From NCBI RefSeq assembly GCF_000526315.1, contig NZ_JAFV01000001.1, positions 3,970,501-4,034,500 of the forward strand: 64,000 bases of DNA, written 5' to 3'. Below the pieces are notes generated by a model. The model ran no database searches and was not told the DNA's origin. It saw only the letters and a program-made list of their open reading frames with translations. Position numbers and translations under genes: made by a program. Position 1 is the first letter of the stretch. Each line of letters opens with the position of its first letter. The stretch comes from Methylopila sp. 73B. GTDB lineage: Bacteria > Pseudomonadota > Alphaproteobacteria > Rhizobiales > Methylopilaceae. Positions 1 through 8,040 of this stretch are shown one piece after another.

Positions 1-1074
1 GGCTCCTACGGCTTTCCCGAGAGCCACGCCGCGAGCTTCGCCAAGCTGGTCTACATCTCCTCCTATCTGAAACGCCGGCATCCCGCGGCTTTCGCCTGCG
101 CGCTGCTCAACTCCCAGCCCATGGGGTTCTATGCCCCAGCCGAGATCGTGCGGGACGCCCGCGAGCACGGCGTCGAGACCCGCGGCGCGGACGTCGCGGT
201 CAGCCAATGGGACAACACGCTGGAGAAGCGGCCGGACGACGCGCTGCGCCTGCGCATCGGCTTTCGGCAGATCGACGGGTTTCGGCAGGACTGGGCGGAG
301 GCGCTGGTCGCGGCGCGCGGGAGCGGCTTCGCCTCGATCGACGACCTGAAGCGGCGGGCGCGGTTGCCGAAGGCCGCTTTGGTCAAGCTCGCCGACGCCG
401 ACGCGTTTCGCTCGATGAGGCTCGACCGGCGCGCGGCCCTCTGGGAGGTGCGGCGACTGCCGGACGACGTCGCGCTGCCCCTGTTCGAGGCGGCTGACGC
501 GGCGGACCTCGGCGCCGAGGAAGGGAACGACGCGCTGCCCGAAATGGCGCTGTCGGAGCACGTGGTCGCGGACTACCAGACGACCCGGCTCTCGCTCAAA
601 GGCCACCCCATGCAGTTTCTGCGCGTCCTGTTCGCGCGGGAGGGGACGGTCTCCTGCGCCGACGTCAAGAACGCTCGGGACGGGCGGCGGCTGACGACGG
701 CCGGCGTGGTGCTCGTTCGGCAGAAGCCGGGCAGCGCCAAGGGCGTCGTGTTCATGACCATCGCCGACGAGACGGGGGTCGCGAACGCCGTGGTCTGGCC
801 GACGGTGCTTCTGCGCTTTCGCCGGGAGGTGATGGCCGCCCGGCTGATCCAGGTCGAGGGGCGCGTCCAGCGCAGCCCCGAAGGGATCGTCCATCTGGTG
901 GCGGAGCGCCTCGTCGACCGGACCCACGAGCTTTCCCGCCTGTCGAGTCGGCAGCTCGAGCCGCCGCTGGCGCGCGCCGACGAGGTGCGCCGTCCGCAGC
1001 CCGACCGTCCGCAGCAGCCGCGCGCGCACCCGCGCGACGTCCGCATTCTGCCGAAATCGCGCGATTTCCACTGA
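1..1074 (+). CDS. dnaE2: Error-prone DNA polymerase DnaE2 (ImuC), C-terminal part
   Basis: Partial gene, open from the first base and continuing upstream of the window; 357 codons of a protein usually about 1,050-1,100 residues long. It opens with GSYGFPESHAASFA, the DnaE signature in the late polymerase region, and continues through a helix-hairpin-helix region (GFRQIDGFRQDWAEAL) into an OB-fold (GVVLVRQKPGSAKGVVFMTIADETG). The C-terminus ends KSRDFH, typical of DnaE2 rather than replicative DnaE1. The family carries out damage-tolerant synthesis during the SOS response with ImuA and ImuB, which would lie upstream. The 3' end is followed by an 85-base gap. Confidence 0.93.
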   Translation, partial: GSYGFPESHAASFAKLVYISSYLKRRHPAAFACALLNSQPMGFYAPAEIVRDAREHGVETRGADVAVSQWDNTLEKRPDDALRLRIGFRQIDGFRQDWAEALVAARGSGFASIDDLKRRARLPKAALVKLADADAFRSMRLDRRAALWEVRRLPDDVALPLFEAADAADLGAEEGNDALPEMALSEHVVADYQTTRLSLKGHPMQFLRVLFAREGTVSCADVKNARDGRRLTTAGVVLVRQKPGSAKGVVFMTIADETGVANAVVWPTVLLRFRREVMAARLIQVEGRVQRSPEGIVHLVAERLVDRTHELSRLSSRQLEPPLARADEVRRPQPDRPQQPRAHPRDVRILPKSRDFH

Positions 1075-1159
1075 TGCGGTCCGCTTCCGGCTTGGCGGGC
1101 GCGCGAAGTTGGACATAGCCTGCGAGTCGGGCGTTCCAGACCCGTAACGGGAGGCGAAA

Positions 1160-1351
1160 ATGGCCGCGAAGTTCGAAATCTACAAAGACAAGAAGGGCGA
1201 GTTCCGGTTCCGCTACGTCGCGTCGAACGGAGAGCCGATGTTTGGCTCCGAGGGCTACACCTCCAAGGCCTCGGCCAAGAGCGCGATCGAGTCGATCAAG
1301 AAGAACGTACCGGGCGCCGACGTGGTGGACACCACCACGGAGGTCGCCTGA
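1160..1351 (+). CDS. DUF1508 (YegP-like) small protein
   Basis: A 63-residue protein made of a single DUF1508 unit: FEIYKDKKGEFRFRY, then NGEPMFGSEGYTSKASAKSAIESIKKN. Longer relatives such as E. coli YegP carry two such units. The molecular role of the family is not established. The ATG is preceded by a good ribosome site (GGGAGGCG, ending 4 bases upstream). It stands alone between dnaE2 and the methylase, 52 bases before the latter. Confidence 0.85.
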   Translation: MAAKFEIYKDKKGEFRFRYVASNGEPMFGSEGYTSKASAKSAIESIKKNVPGADVVDTTTEVA

Positions 1352-1403
1352 CAACGGCTGAGCGCGACGGCGTCGCCCGCGCAGGGCGGCCGGGAGCCGC
1401 CGC

Positions 1404-2558
1404 GTGAGCGAGCTCACCTTCTACGAGTTCTTTGCAGGCGGCGGCATGGCGCGCCTCGGCCTCGGCGCGGGGTGGCGCTGCCTGTTCGCGAACGATCTCA
1501 GCCCGAAGAAGGCGGCCGCCTACCGCGAGAACTTCGGCGGCGGCGACCTCCATGTGGGCGACGTGCACGCGGTGACGCCCGCGATGCTCCCCGGGCGGGC
1601 GGATCTCGCCTGGGGCTCGTTTCCCTGCCAGGACCTTTCGCTCGCCGGCGTAAAGGCCGGCCTCGCCGGCGCACGCTCCGGAGCGTTCTGGGGCTTTTGG
1701 AACGCGGTCCTCGGACTGAAGGCGGAAGGCCGGGCGCCGAAGACGCTCGTGCTCGAGAACGTCTGCGGAGCGCTCACCTCGCGCGGCGGGCGCGACTTCG
1801 CCTCGATCGGCGCCGCCCTGAGCGACGCCGGCTACCGGTTCGGCGCGCTGGTGGTCGACGCCGCTCTGTTCCTCCCGCAGTCGCGCCCACGTCTCTTCAT
1901 CGTGGCGATCGCCGAGGACGTCGACCTGCCGGCCTCGGCCGTCGATCCGGCGCCCGGCGCGCTGTCCGCCTTCCGCCCGAAGGCCCTGCTTACGGCCCAT
2001 GCCGCGCTCGGTCCCGAAGCGCAGAAGGCCTGGATCTGGTGGCGCCTGCCGCCGCCGCGGGTCAATGTGCGCGCGCTCGATGACATCGTCGAGGACGAGC
2101 CCGGCGGCGTGCGCTGGCGCGAGCCGCACGAAACCGAGGCGCTGCTCGCGCTGATGGCGCCGCTGCACCGCGCCCGCATCGAGAGCCTCAAGGCCTCCGG
2201 CCTCCGCCGCGTCGGCGCGGTCTACCGCCGCATGCGGCTCGACGCGTCGGGGGCGAAGGTGCAGCGCGCGGAGGCGCGGTTCGACGGCGTCGCCGGCTGC
2301 CTGCGCACGCCCGCCGGCGGCTCCAGCCGACAGACGCTGCTGGTGATCGAGAACGGCGTCGTACGCTCGCGCCTGATGTCGCCCCGCGAGGCCGCGCGCC
2401 TGATGGGGCTCGACGACGCCTACGCGCTGCCCTCGAACTACAACGACGCCTATCGGCTGGCGGGCGACGGCGTCGCCGTGCCGGTGGTGCGGTTTCTCGC
2501 CCATGAGCTGCTGGAGCCGCTGCTCGGCCGCGAGGCGGCCGCGCGGCGCACGGCGTGA
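1404..2558 (+). CDS. dcm: DNA (cytosine-5)-methyltransferase
   Basis: A 384-residue C5-cytosine methyltransferase that transfers a methyl group from S-adenosylmethionine to cytosine in a specific DNA site. Visible motifs: motif I FYEFFAGGGMARLGLG near residue 6; motif IV with the catalytic cysteine in SFPCQDLS near residue 72; motif VI ENV; motif VIII QSRPRLF; motif IX/X LMSPREAARLMGL and GDGVAVPVV at the end. The target-recognition region (roughly 170-310) gives no clue to the site. Start is GTG at 1404, placing motif I at the usual distance from the N-terminus. The stop overlaps the vsr start. No restriction endonuclease gene is adjacent, so the enzyme looks solitary. Confidence 0.92.
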   Translation: MSELTFYEFFAGGGMARLGLGAGWRCLFANDLSPKKAAAYRENFGGGDLHVGDVHAVTPAMLPGRADLAWGSFPCQDLSLAGVKAGLAGARSGAFWGFWNAVLGLKAEGRAPKTLVLENVCGALTSRGGRDFASIGAALSDAGYRFGALVVDAALFLPQSRPRLFIVAIAEDVDLPASAVDPAPGALSAFRPKALLTAHAALGPEAQKAWIWWRLPPPRVNVRALDDIVEDEPGGVRWREPHETEALLALMAPLHRARIESLKASGLRRVGAVYRRMRLDASGAKVQRAEARFDGVAGCLRTPAGGSSRQTLLVIENGVVRSRLMSPREAARLMGLDDAYALPSNYNDAYRLAGDGVAVPVVRFLAHELLEPLLGREAAARRTA

Positions 2559-2977
2559 GCCGGAACCCCGCGCCTCCGGAGACGCCCGAAGCCCGCTCCG
2601 CCGTCATGCGGGCGGTGAAGAGCCGGGACACCAAGCCCGAAATGCTGGTCCGCCGCGCCGCCCACGCCCTGGGCTATCGCTTCCGCCTGCACCGCAAGGA
2701 CCTGCCGGGCAGCCCGGACCTCGTCTTCCCCGCCCGCAAGAAGGTCATTTTCGTCCACGGCTGCTTCTGGCACGGGCATGAGTGCGCGCGGGGGGCGAGG
2801 ACGCCGAAGACCAACACGGACTACTGGCGCGCCAAAATCGCGCGAAACGTCGCGCGGGACGCGCGGGCACGCAGCGCGCTGGACGCGCTCGGTTGGGAGA
2901 CGCTGACGATCTGGGAATGCGAGCTCAAGAAGGACACGCGCCTAGCTGAGCGTCTAAAGTCGTTTCTCTGCGTTTGA
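2555..2977 (+). CDS. vsr: Very short patch repair endonuclease Vsr
   Basis: A 140-residue mismatch-repair nickase that cuts beside T:G mismatches left by deamination of 5-methylcytosine. Features: the N-terminal MRAVKSRDTKPEMLVRR block, catalytic Asp in GSPDLVFP, the metal- and DNA-contacting HGCFWHGHEC segment, then TNTDYWRAKI and the LGWETLTIWECE ending. The GTG start overlaps the dcm stop by four bases (GTGA), so the two are translationally coupled. In the known Dcm/Vsr pairing, Vsr counteracts the C-to-T mutations caused by the methylase. Downstream gap to the damaged GGDEF locus is about 100 bases. Confidence 0.95.
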   Translation: MSRNPAPPETPEARSAVMRAVKSRDTKPEMLVRRAAHALGYRFRLHRKDLPGSPDLVFPARKKVIFVHGCFWHGHECARGARTPKTNTDYWRAKIARNVARDARARSALDALGWETLTIWECELKKDTRLAERLKSFLCV

Positions 2978-3083
2978 TCGACGCGGGCGTCGCTAACCTC
3001 TCTGTAAACACCCAAAGCCTATTGATCCGCAGCCGCCTCGGTCGAGACGGATCTGGAGGACGTTCTCCACCGAGGAGCGGTCG

Positions 3084-3253
3084 TTGCGAGCGAAGCCACC
3101 AACGACAGCCTGTGGACCCGACGGCGACCGGCCGACGGGCCGGTCCTGCGAAGATGCGAGGCTTGCGGCTCTCGCGCGCTACGACGTGCTGGACACGCCG
3201 AGCGAGGAGGCGTTCGAGCGGATCGTCCGGTTGACGCAGAAGGTCTTCCGGAC
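3084..3253 (+). pseudogene. Detached N-terminus of the GAF-GGDEF gene (frameshifted)
   Basis: From a TTG at 3084 this frame encodes [19 protein letters not shown] and [10 protein letters not shown], the standard start of a GAF domain in alphaproteobacterial GAF-GGDEF proteins. After about 3250 the frame runs into unrelated sequence, while the expected continuation ([13 protein letters not shown]) appears in a different frame at about 3257. About eight residues normally linking the two (a hydrophobic beta strand) are absent. A small deletion that is not a multiple of three explains both facts. Confidence 0.6.
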
Positions 3254-3292
3254 CTCGACGGGCACCGCCAATGGTTCAAGGCGCGCCGCGGC

Positions 3293-4324
3293 GTGGCTTC
3301 GCAGGAGACCGCGCGGGAGCCGGCCCTGTGCAGCGTCACGATCGAGCAGGGGGCGCCGCTGATCGTGCCCGACGCGCGCTTGGACCCGCGTTTCGCCCAA
3401 AACCCTTTCGTGATCGGCCACCCGCACATCCGGTTCTACGCGGGCGCGCCGCTCGTCAGTCCGGACGGGCAAATGCTCGGCACGCTCTGCGTGATGGACC
3501 AGACGCAGCGCGCGTTCACCGAGGACGAGCGAGAGATGCTCGTCGATCTCGCGCGCATCGTGATCGACGAGTTCGAGCTCCGGCTGCTCGCCGACGCGGA
3601 CCCGCTCACCGGCGCGCTGTCGCGCCGCGCCTTCCGCGCCGAGGCGCAGAAGGCGATCGATCTCGCGGCGCGCGCCGGCCGTCCTCTGAGCTTGGTCGCC
3701 ATCGACCTCGACCATTTCAAGCAGGTCAACGACACCTACGGACATCACCGCGGGGACGCGGCGCTTACGGGCAGCGTCGCGGCCTGCGCCCGGCAGTTCG
3801 CGGGCGAGGAGCGGATCGGCCGGCTTGGGGGAGAGGAGTTCGCGGTGCTGCTGCCGGACGCCGGGGCGGAGCGTGCGTTGGCGATCGCGGAGCGGCTCCG
3901 GGAGGCGATCCGCCGCGAAGCCTACTCGTTCGGCGAAGGCGCGTTCCACGTCACGGCGAGCCTCGGGGTGACGTCGGCGCCGGTCGGAACTGCGTGCGAC
4001 GTCGACGCGCTGCTGCGTCGCGCCGATCGCGCCCTGTACCAAGCGAAGGCCGCCGGTCGCGACCGTTGCGCCGTGGCCGCAAGCCCGATCACAGTCGGCA
4101 GGCCGCTGCGACGCGTGCTGAAGCGCGGCCGTATTGTCCATGGCGCCGGCCGAACCAGCGTGTCGTGCACCATACGGGCGATGTCGGCCGGTCGCGCGCA
4201 GCTCGACGTGCTTGGCGCAGCCGATCTGCCGACACGGTTCGATCTGGTCATGGACGGCGAAGAACCGGCGCCCTGCCGGGTCGTCACTTTGTCCGAGCAG
4301 GGCCTTGAGGTGGCGTTCGAGTGA
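3293..4324 (+). CDS. Diguanylate cyclase, truncated GAF-GGDEF-PilZ-like
   Basis: The remaining frame (343 residues from GTG 3293) carries most of a GAF sensor domain (to about residue 100), a GGDEF domain (about 100-265) and a C-terminal PilZ-like segment. GGDEF makes cyclic di-GMP; the metal/substrate signature [14 protein letters not shown] and the active loop [12 protein letters not shown] are intact. The inhibitory RxxD site before the loop is replaced by AGEE, so feedback inhibition is probably absent. The PilZ-like end ([10 protein letters not shown], then [13 protein letters not shown]) has a degenerate NxSxxG motif. Because the GAF start lies in another frame, the product is probably truncated or made from a broken gene; a sequencing error is the alternative. 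Confidence 0.72.
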   Translation: MASQETAREPALCSVTIEQGAPLIVPDARLDPRFAQNPFVIGHPHIRFYAGAPLVSPDGQMLGTLCVMDQTQRAFTEDEREMLVDLARIVIDEFELRLLADADPLTGALSRRAFRAEAQKAIDLAARAGRPLSLVAIDLDHFKQVNDTYGHHRGDAALTGSVAACARQFAGEERIGRLGGEEFAVLLPDAGAERALAIAERLREAIRREAYSFGEGAFHVTASLGVTSAPVGTACDVDALLRRADRALYQAKAAGRDRCAVAASPITVGRPLRRVLKRGRIVHGAGRTSVSCTIRAMSAGRAQLDVLGAADLPTRFDLVMDGEEPAPCRVVTLSEQGLEVAFE

Positions 4325-4340
4325 GGCGGCGCCTCACTCG
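4318..4340. terminator. Hairpin spanning both convergent stop codons
   Basis: A perfect 10-base inverted repeat (CGAGTGAGGC, loop GGC, GCCTCACTCG) covers the stop codons of the diguanylate cyclase gene (4322-4324) and of lepA (4334-4336), only nine bases apart. There is no T-run on either strand, so intrinsic termination is not certain. A compact bidirectional terminator or end-stabilising hairpin is the simplest reading. Confidence 0.5.
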
Positions 4341-6139
4341 TCCATCTTCAGGGCGGCGATGAACGCCTCCTGCGGGATTTCCACCCGGCCGAACTGGCGG
4401 AGCTTCTTCTTGCCAGCCTTCTGCTTGTCGAGCAGCTTGCGCTTGCGGCTGGCGTCGCCGCCGTAGCACTTGGCGGTCACGTCCTTGCGGAGCGCCCGGA
4501 TGGTTTCGCGGGCGATGATCTTGCCGCCGATCGCGGCCTGCACCGGGATCACGAACAGATGCGGGGGGATCAACTCCTTGAGCTTCTCGCACATCACACG
4601 GCCGCGCGCCTCGGCGCGGGTGCGGTGCACCAGCATGGAGAGCGCGTCCACCGGCTCGGCGTTGACCAGGATCGACATCTTCACGAGGTCGCCGGCCCGG
4701 TAGTCGGTGATGTGGTAGTCGAACGAGGCGTAGCCCTTCGAGATCGACTTCAGCCGGTCGTAGAAGTCGAACACGACCTCGTTCAGCGGCAGGTCGTAGA
4801 CCACCATGGCGCGCTTGCCGACGTAGCTGAGGTCGATCTGCAGGCCGCGCCGGTCCTGGCAAAGCTTCAGCACCGAGCCGAGATAGTCGTCGGGCGAGAG
4901 GATCGTCGCGCGGATCCACGGCTCGTTGATCTCGGCGATCTTCATGACGTCAGGCATGTCGGCCGGATTGTGCAGCTCGATCTCGCTCCCGTCCGACAGG
5001 TTGATCTTGTAGATCACCGAGGGAGCGGTCGCGATCAGGTCGAGGTTGAACTCGCGCTCCAGCCGCTCCTGGATGATCTCGAGGTGCAGCAGGCCAAGGA
5101 AGCCGCAGCGGAAGCCGAAGCCGAGCGCGGCCGAGCTCTCCATCTCGAAGGAGAAGCTGGCGTCGTTCAGGCGCAGCTTGCCCATGGCGGCGCGCAGGTC
5201 GTCGAAGTCGGCCGCGTCGACCGGGAACAGGCCGCAGAACACCACGGGCTGCGCCGGCTTGAAGCCCGGCAGCATGTCCTTGGTCTGACGCTTGTCCTCG
5301 GTGATGGTGTCGCCGACGCGGGTGTCGGCCACTTCCTTGATCGAGCCGGTGAAGAATCCGATCTCGCCGACGCCGAGCTCTGCGATGTCGGTCATCTTCG
5401 GCGTGAACACGCCGACCCGGTCGACGTCGTAGACCGCGTTCGCGCCCATCAGGCGGATTTTCATCCCCTTCTTGAGCGTGCCGTCGACGATGCGCACCAG
5501 CACCACGACGCCGAGGTAGGTGTCGTACCAGCTGTCGACCAGCATGGCCTTCAGCGGCGCCGCGCGGTCGCCCTTGGGCGGCGGCAGGCGCTTGACGATC
5601 GCCTCGAGCACGAGGTCGATGCCGATGCCGGACTTGGCGGAGATCGGCACCGCGTCGGAGGCGTCGAGGCCGATGACCTCCTCGATCTGCTCCTTGACGC
5701 GGTCGGGCTCGGCCGCCGGCAGGTCGATCTTGTTCAGGACAGGCACGATCTCGTGGCCGTTGTCGAGCGCCTGGTAGACGTTCGCCAGCGTCTGCGCTTC
5801 GACGCCCTGGCTTGCGTCCACCACCAGCAGCGAGCCCTCGCAGGCCGCGAGACTGCGAGACACCTCGTAGGCGAAGTCGACGTGGCCTGGCGTGTCCATC
5901 AAGTTGAGGATGTAGGTCTTGCCGTCCTGCGCCGGATAGGTGAGGCGCACGGTCTGCGCCTTGATGGTGATGCCGCGCTCCTTCTCGATGTCCATCGAGT
6001 CGAGCACCTGCTCCGTCATCTCGCGCGCCTGCAGGCCGCCCGTGGTCTGGATCAGACGGTCGGCGAGGGTGGACTTCCCGTGGTCGATGTGCGCGACGAT
6101 CGAGAAGTTGCGGATGTTGGTCTGGGGTTCGGCGGCCAT
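4334..6139 (-). CDS. lepA: Elongation factor 4 (LepA) GTPase
   Basis: A 601-residue ribosomal GTPase that affects translation elongation and back-translocation. G motifs: HIDHGKST near residue 15 (G1), DTPGH (G3) and NKIDLP (G4); EF-G-like domains II, III and V follow, then the LepA-specific C-terminal domain ([22 protein letters not shown]). Start chosen at ATG 6139 ([21 protein letters not shown]), matching the family N-terminus, although the frame stays open further upstream. Convergent with the cyclase gene, sharing a hairpin at the stops. Confidence 0.97.
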   Translation of the reverse strand: MAAEPQTNIRNFSIVAHIDHGKSTLADRLIQTTGGLQAREMTEQVLDSMDIEKERGITIKAQTVRLTYPAQDGKTYILNLMDTPGHVDFAYEVSRSLAACEGSLLVVDASQGVEAQTLANVYQALDNGHEIVPVLNKIDLPAAEPDRVKEQIEEVIGLDASDAVPISAKSGIGIDLVLEAIVKRLPPPKGDRAAPLKAMLVDSWYDTYLGVVVLVRIVDGTLKKGMKIRLMGANAVYDVDRVGVFTPKMTDIAELGVGEIGFFTGSIKEVADTRVGDTITEDKRQTKDMLPGFKPAQPVVFCGLFPVDAADFDDLRAAMGKLRLNDASFSFEMESSAALGFGFRCGFLGLLHLEIIQERLEREFNLDLIATAPSVIYKINLSDGSEIELHNPADMPDVMKIAEINEPWIRATILSPDDYLGSVLKLCQDRRGLQIDLSYVGKRAMVVYDLPLNEVVFDFYDRLKSISKGYASFDYHITDYRAGDLVKMSILVNAEPVDALSMLVHRTRAEARGRVMCEKLKELIPPHLFVIPVQAAIGGKIIARETIRALRKDVTAKCYGGDASRKRKLLDKQKAGKKKLRQFGRVEIPQEAFIAALKMDE

Positions 6140-6397
6140 GCGCGGCGGATAGCAGGCGCGGCGCCCCACGGCAAGGGAATCAGGGGACGGGCGGGGGTTC
6201 GCTGCGGCCCGGTCGGGCGTCTCCGTCGCCGGGGTTCGCCAGGGAGGCAGGCGCGGCCGCTCCTCAAGCAGGCATGACGCTTTCTTGTGCTGTCTGCTCC
6301 GGGCGTCCTGTCGTAGCGTGCCGGCGGTCTTGATGCGCCGCATCGGTCCGGCCCTCCTCACGCGCGCGCCGCGCGTCTCCTCGCAGACGAGAGAATC

Positions 6398-6787
6398 ATG
6401 TCCCCCACATCGAACTCCGAGTCGGAAATTCGTTCCGCCATCGAGGTCTGGCTCGGCGCCGTCCGGGCGAACGACGCCGCGAAGATCGCGGAGGTCCATG
6501 CGGAGGACGGCCGTATCTTGGTCGCAGGCGCGCCGGTGATCGCGGGCCGGGCGGCGATCGCCGAGTTCTGGGCTGGCCTGCTCGCCGCCACCAACGACAC
6601 CGTGGTGTTCGGTCCGACGACGATCGACGTGGACCCGGCGGAGGCGATGGCCTTCGAGGTCGGGACTTACTCCTTCAAGACGGGCGACGCAGGCGCCGAG
6701 ACCGACAACTCCGGCAAGTACGTCGTAGTCTGGAAGAAGATCGACGGCGCGTGGAAGGTCTGCATCGACTCGCTCGTCGCGGACTGA
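6398..6787 (+). CDS. SnoaL-like / DUF4440 family protein
   Basis: A 129-residue protein of the NTF2-like fold: [21 protein letters not shown], then [25 protein letters not shown], and a C-terminal strand pair ending [19 protein letters not shown]. The family includes small hydrolases, isomerases and binding proteins; no catalytic residue set can be assigned here, so the substrate is unknown. The 258 bases upstream (6140-6397), shared with the lepA start, hold no recognisable gene. An arsR-type gene follows after 74 bases. Confidence 0.82.
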   Translation: MSPTSNSESEIRSAIEVWLGAVRANDAAKIAEVHAEDGRILVAGAPVIAGRAAIAEFWAGLLAATNDTVVFGPTTIDVDPAEAMAFEVGTYSFKTGDAGAETDNSGKYVVVWKKIDGAWKVCIDSLVAD

Positions 6788-6825
6788 GCGCCGCCGCCTA
6801 GGCGCGGCCGCCATGCCGCCACGCC

Positions 6826-6855
6826 TCGACACTTTCGTTCGGGACGCACTACCTA
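6826..6855 (+). promoter_or_regulatory. Candidate promoter of the arsR-type gene
   Basis: TCGACA at 6826-6831 and TACCTA at 6850-6855 are 18 bases apart. The -10 ends six bases before the ATG at 6862 and there is no Shine-Dalgarno sequence, which suggests a leaderless transcript. Visual inference only. Confidence 0.35.
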
Positions 6856-6861
6856 ATCGTC

Positions 6862-7152
6862 ATGACAAAGAGCGACGACACTCTGCCGGACCGCCAGTTC
6901 GAGCGCATCGCGCGCGCGCTGGCGGAGCCGCGGCGGGTGCAGATCCTTAAGGAGATCGGCGGCAACGCCGAGCCGACCCCCTGCGCGGCCCTGCACGAAG
7001 CGCAGGGCATCAGCCCCGCGACCCTGTCGCACCACATGAAGGAGCTCGAGACCGCCGGTCTCGTCGAGATCCATCGCGAGGGCCGGTGTGCCAGCCTCAC
7101 TCTGAACCGCGATGTGCTCGCCGCCTATCTCTCGCGTCTCGCCGCGATCTGA
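6862..7152 (+). CDS. ArsR-family helix-turn-helix regulator
   Basis: A 96-residue winged-helix protein. [20 protein letters not shown] begins the domain, and the recognition helix lies in [31 protein letters not shown]. No metal-binding Cys cluster of the ArsR/SmtB type is apparent: one Cys is in [10 protein letters not shown] and one in GRCASL. The signal may therefore be redox or a small molecule. It is followed 92 bases later by a short-chain dehydrogenase on the same strand, with a palindrome in the gap, so the dehydrogenase is the likely target. Confidence 0.9.
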   Translation: MTKSDDTLPDRQFERIARALAEPRRVQILKEIGGNAEPTPCAALHEAQGISPATLSHHMKELETAGLVEIHREGRCASLTLNRDVLAAYLSRLAAI

Positions 7153-7193
7153 CGCCTCCGCAAAAATCTCTGGCCTGGCCCCTTGCGTCCCAA

Positions 7194-7224
7194 TTGTTTG
7201 ACATTCATCTAACTATCGAAACAA
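7194..7224 (+). promoter_or_regulatory. Promoter/operator of the SDR gene
   Basis: TTGTTT (7194-7199) and AAACAA (7219-7224) form an inverted repeat around a -35 like TTGACA (7198-7203). ATG of the SDR is at 7245, with AAGGAA as ribosome site. Position and symmetry suit a repressor site for the upstream ArsR-type protein. A second reading is a one-mismatch FNR/FixK box, TTGAC-N4-ATCTA, starting at 7198. Confidence 0.4.
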
Positions 7225-7244
7225 CTCGCTGTAAGGAAAATCCA

Positions 7245-7994
7245 ATGAGCGAACTCAAGGGAAAGACCGCGATCGTAACCGGCGCCTCCAAGGGCATCGG
7301 CGCGGGCATAGCGCGGGCGTACGGCGCCGCGGGCGCCGCCGTGGTCGTGAACTACGCGTCCGACAAGTCCGGCGCCGACCGCGTCGTCGCGGACATTCAG
7401 GCGGCCGGCGGCCGGGCGGTCGCGGTGCAGGGCGACGTCTCGAAGGAGGCGGACGTGCTGCGCCTGTTCGACGAGACGGAGGCGGCGTTCGGGCGGCCGA
7501 ACGTGCTGGTGAACAACGCCGGCGTCTACCAGTTCGGCGCGATCGAGGACCTCACGGTCGAGCATTACCGCCGCCAGTTCGACATCAACGTGCTCGGCTC
7601 GCTGCTCGGGATCCGCGAGGCGGCCAAGCGCTTCGGTCCGGAGGGGGGCGCGATCGTCAACGTTTCTTCGGTCGCGAGCCGCGGCGTGTATCCGACGGTC
7701 TCGGTCTACAGCGCGACCAAGGCGGCGGTGGACCATTTCACCCGGATCCTGGCCGCGGAGCTTGGCCCGAAGAAGATCCGCGTCAACGCGGTCAATCCCG
7801 GCGGCGTCGAGACCGAAGGCACGCATGCGGCCGGCGTCATGGGCAGCGAGTTCGAGCAGCAGATGATCGCCTCGACCCCGCTCGGCCGTCTCGGCCAGCC
7901 GGACGACATCGCCAAGGTCGCGGTCTTCCTCGCCTCCGACGCGGCGGGCTGGGTGACCGGCGAAACGCTGGCGGCCTCCGGCGGTCAGCGTTGA
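7245..7994 (+). CDS. Short-chain dehydrogenase/reductase (SDR, FabG-like)
   Basis: A 249-residue classical SDR oxidoreductase using NAD(P)H. The cofactor motif TGASKGIG is at about residue 13, NNAG near 85, catalytic Ser in NVSSVAS, and Tyr/Lys in VYSATKAAV; the C-terminus has the [13 protein letters not shown] block. ATG at 7245 places the Rossmann motif at the usual position and has AAGGAA upstream. The substrate is unknown; this group is often annotated glucose or 3-oxoacyl reductase. Probably regulated by the ArsR-type protein encoded just upstream. Confidence 0.93.
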   Translation: MSELKGKTAIVTGASKGIGAGIARAYGAAGAAVVVNYASDKSGADRVVADIQAAGGRAVAVQGDVSKEADVLRLFDETEAAFGRPNVLVNNAGVYQFGAIEDLTVEHYRRQFDINVLGSLLGIREAAKRFGPEGGAIVNVSSVASRGVYPTVSVYSATKAAVDHFTRILAAELGPKKIRVNAVNPGGVETEGTHAAGVMGSEFEQQMIASTPLGRLGQPDDIAKVAVFLASDAAGWVTGETLAASGGQR

Positions 7995-8002
7995 GGGATT
8001 GA

Positions 8003-8031
8003 AGGGGCGCGGCGCTGGACGCCGCGCCCTT
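8003..8031. terminator. Hairpin between convergent SDR and acetamidase genes
   Basis: GGGCGCGGCG (8005-8014) pairs with CGCCGCGCCC (8020-8029) around a five-base loop, 10 bases after the SDR stop and before the acetamidase stop at 8041. Strong stem, short T content; a likely bidirectional terminator. Confidence 0.55.
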
Positions 8032-8040
8032 CGTCTGGCG

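Noticed and set aside
3271-4308. An alternative 345-codon frame over the diguanylate cyclase gene.
   Set aside because: Arg-rich and domain-free; the overlapping frame has GGEEF and the [10 protein letters not shown] motif.
4559-6277. A 572-codon open frame antisense to lepA.
   Set aside because: lepA on the other strand is unambiguous; the antisense translation is a His/Asp/Val-rich artefact of codon bias.
7198-7211. FNR/FixK box before the SDR gene (TTGAC-N4-ATCTA).
   Set aside because: One half-site mismatch, and the position overlaps the -35; kept only as an alternative to the repressor palindrome.
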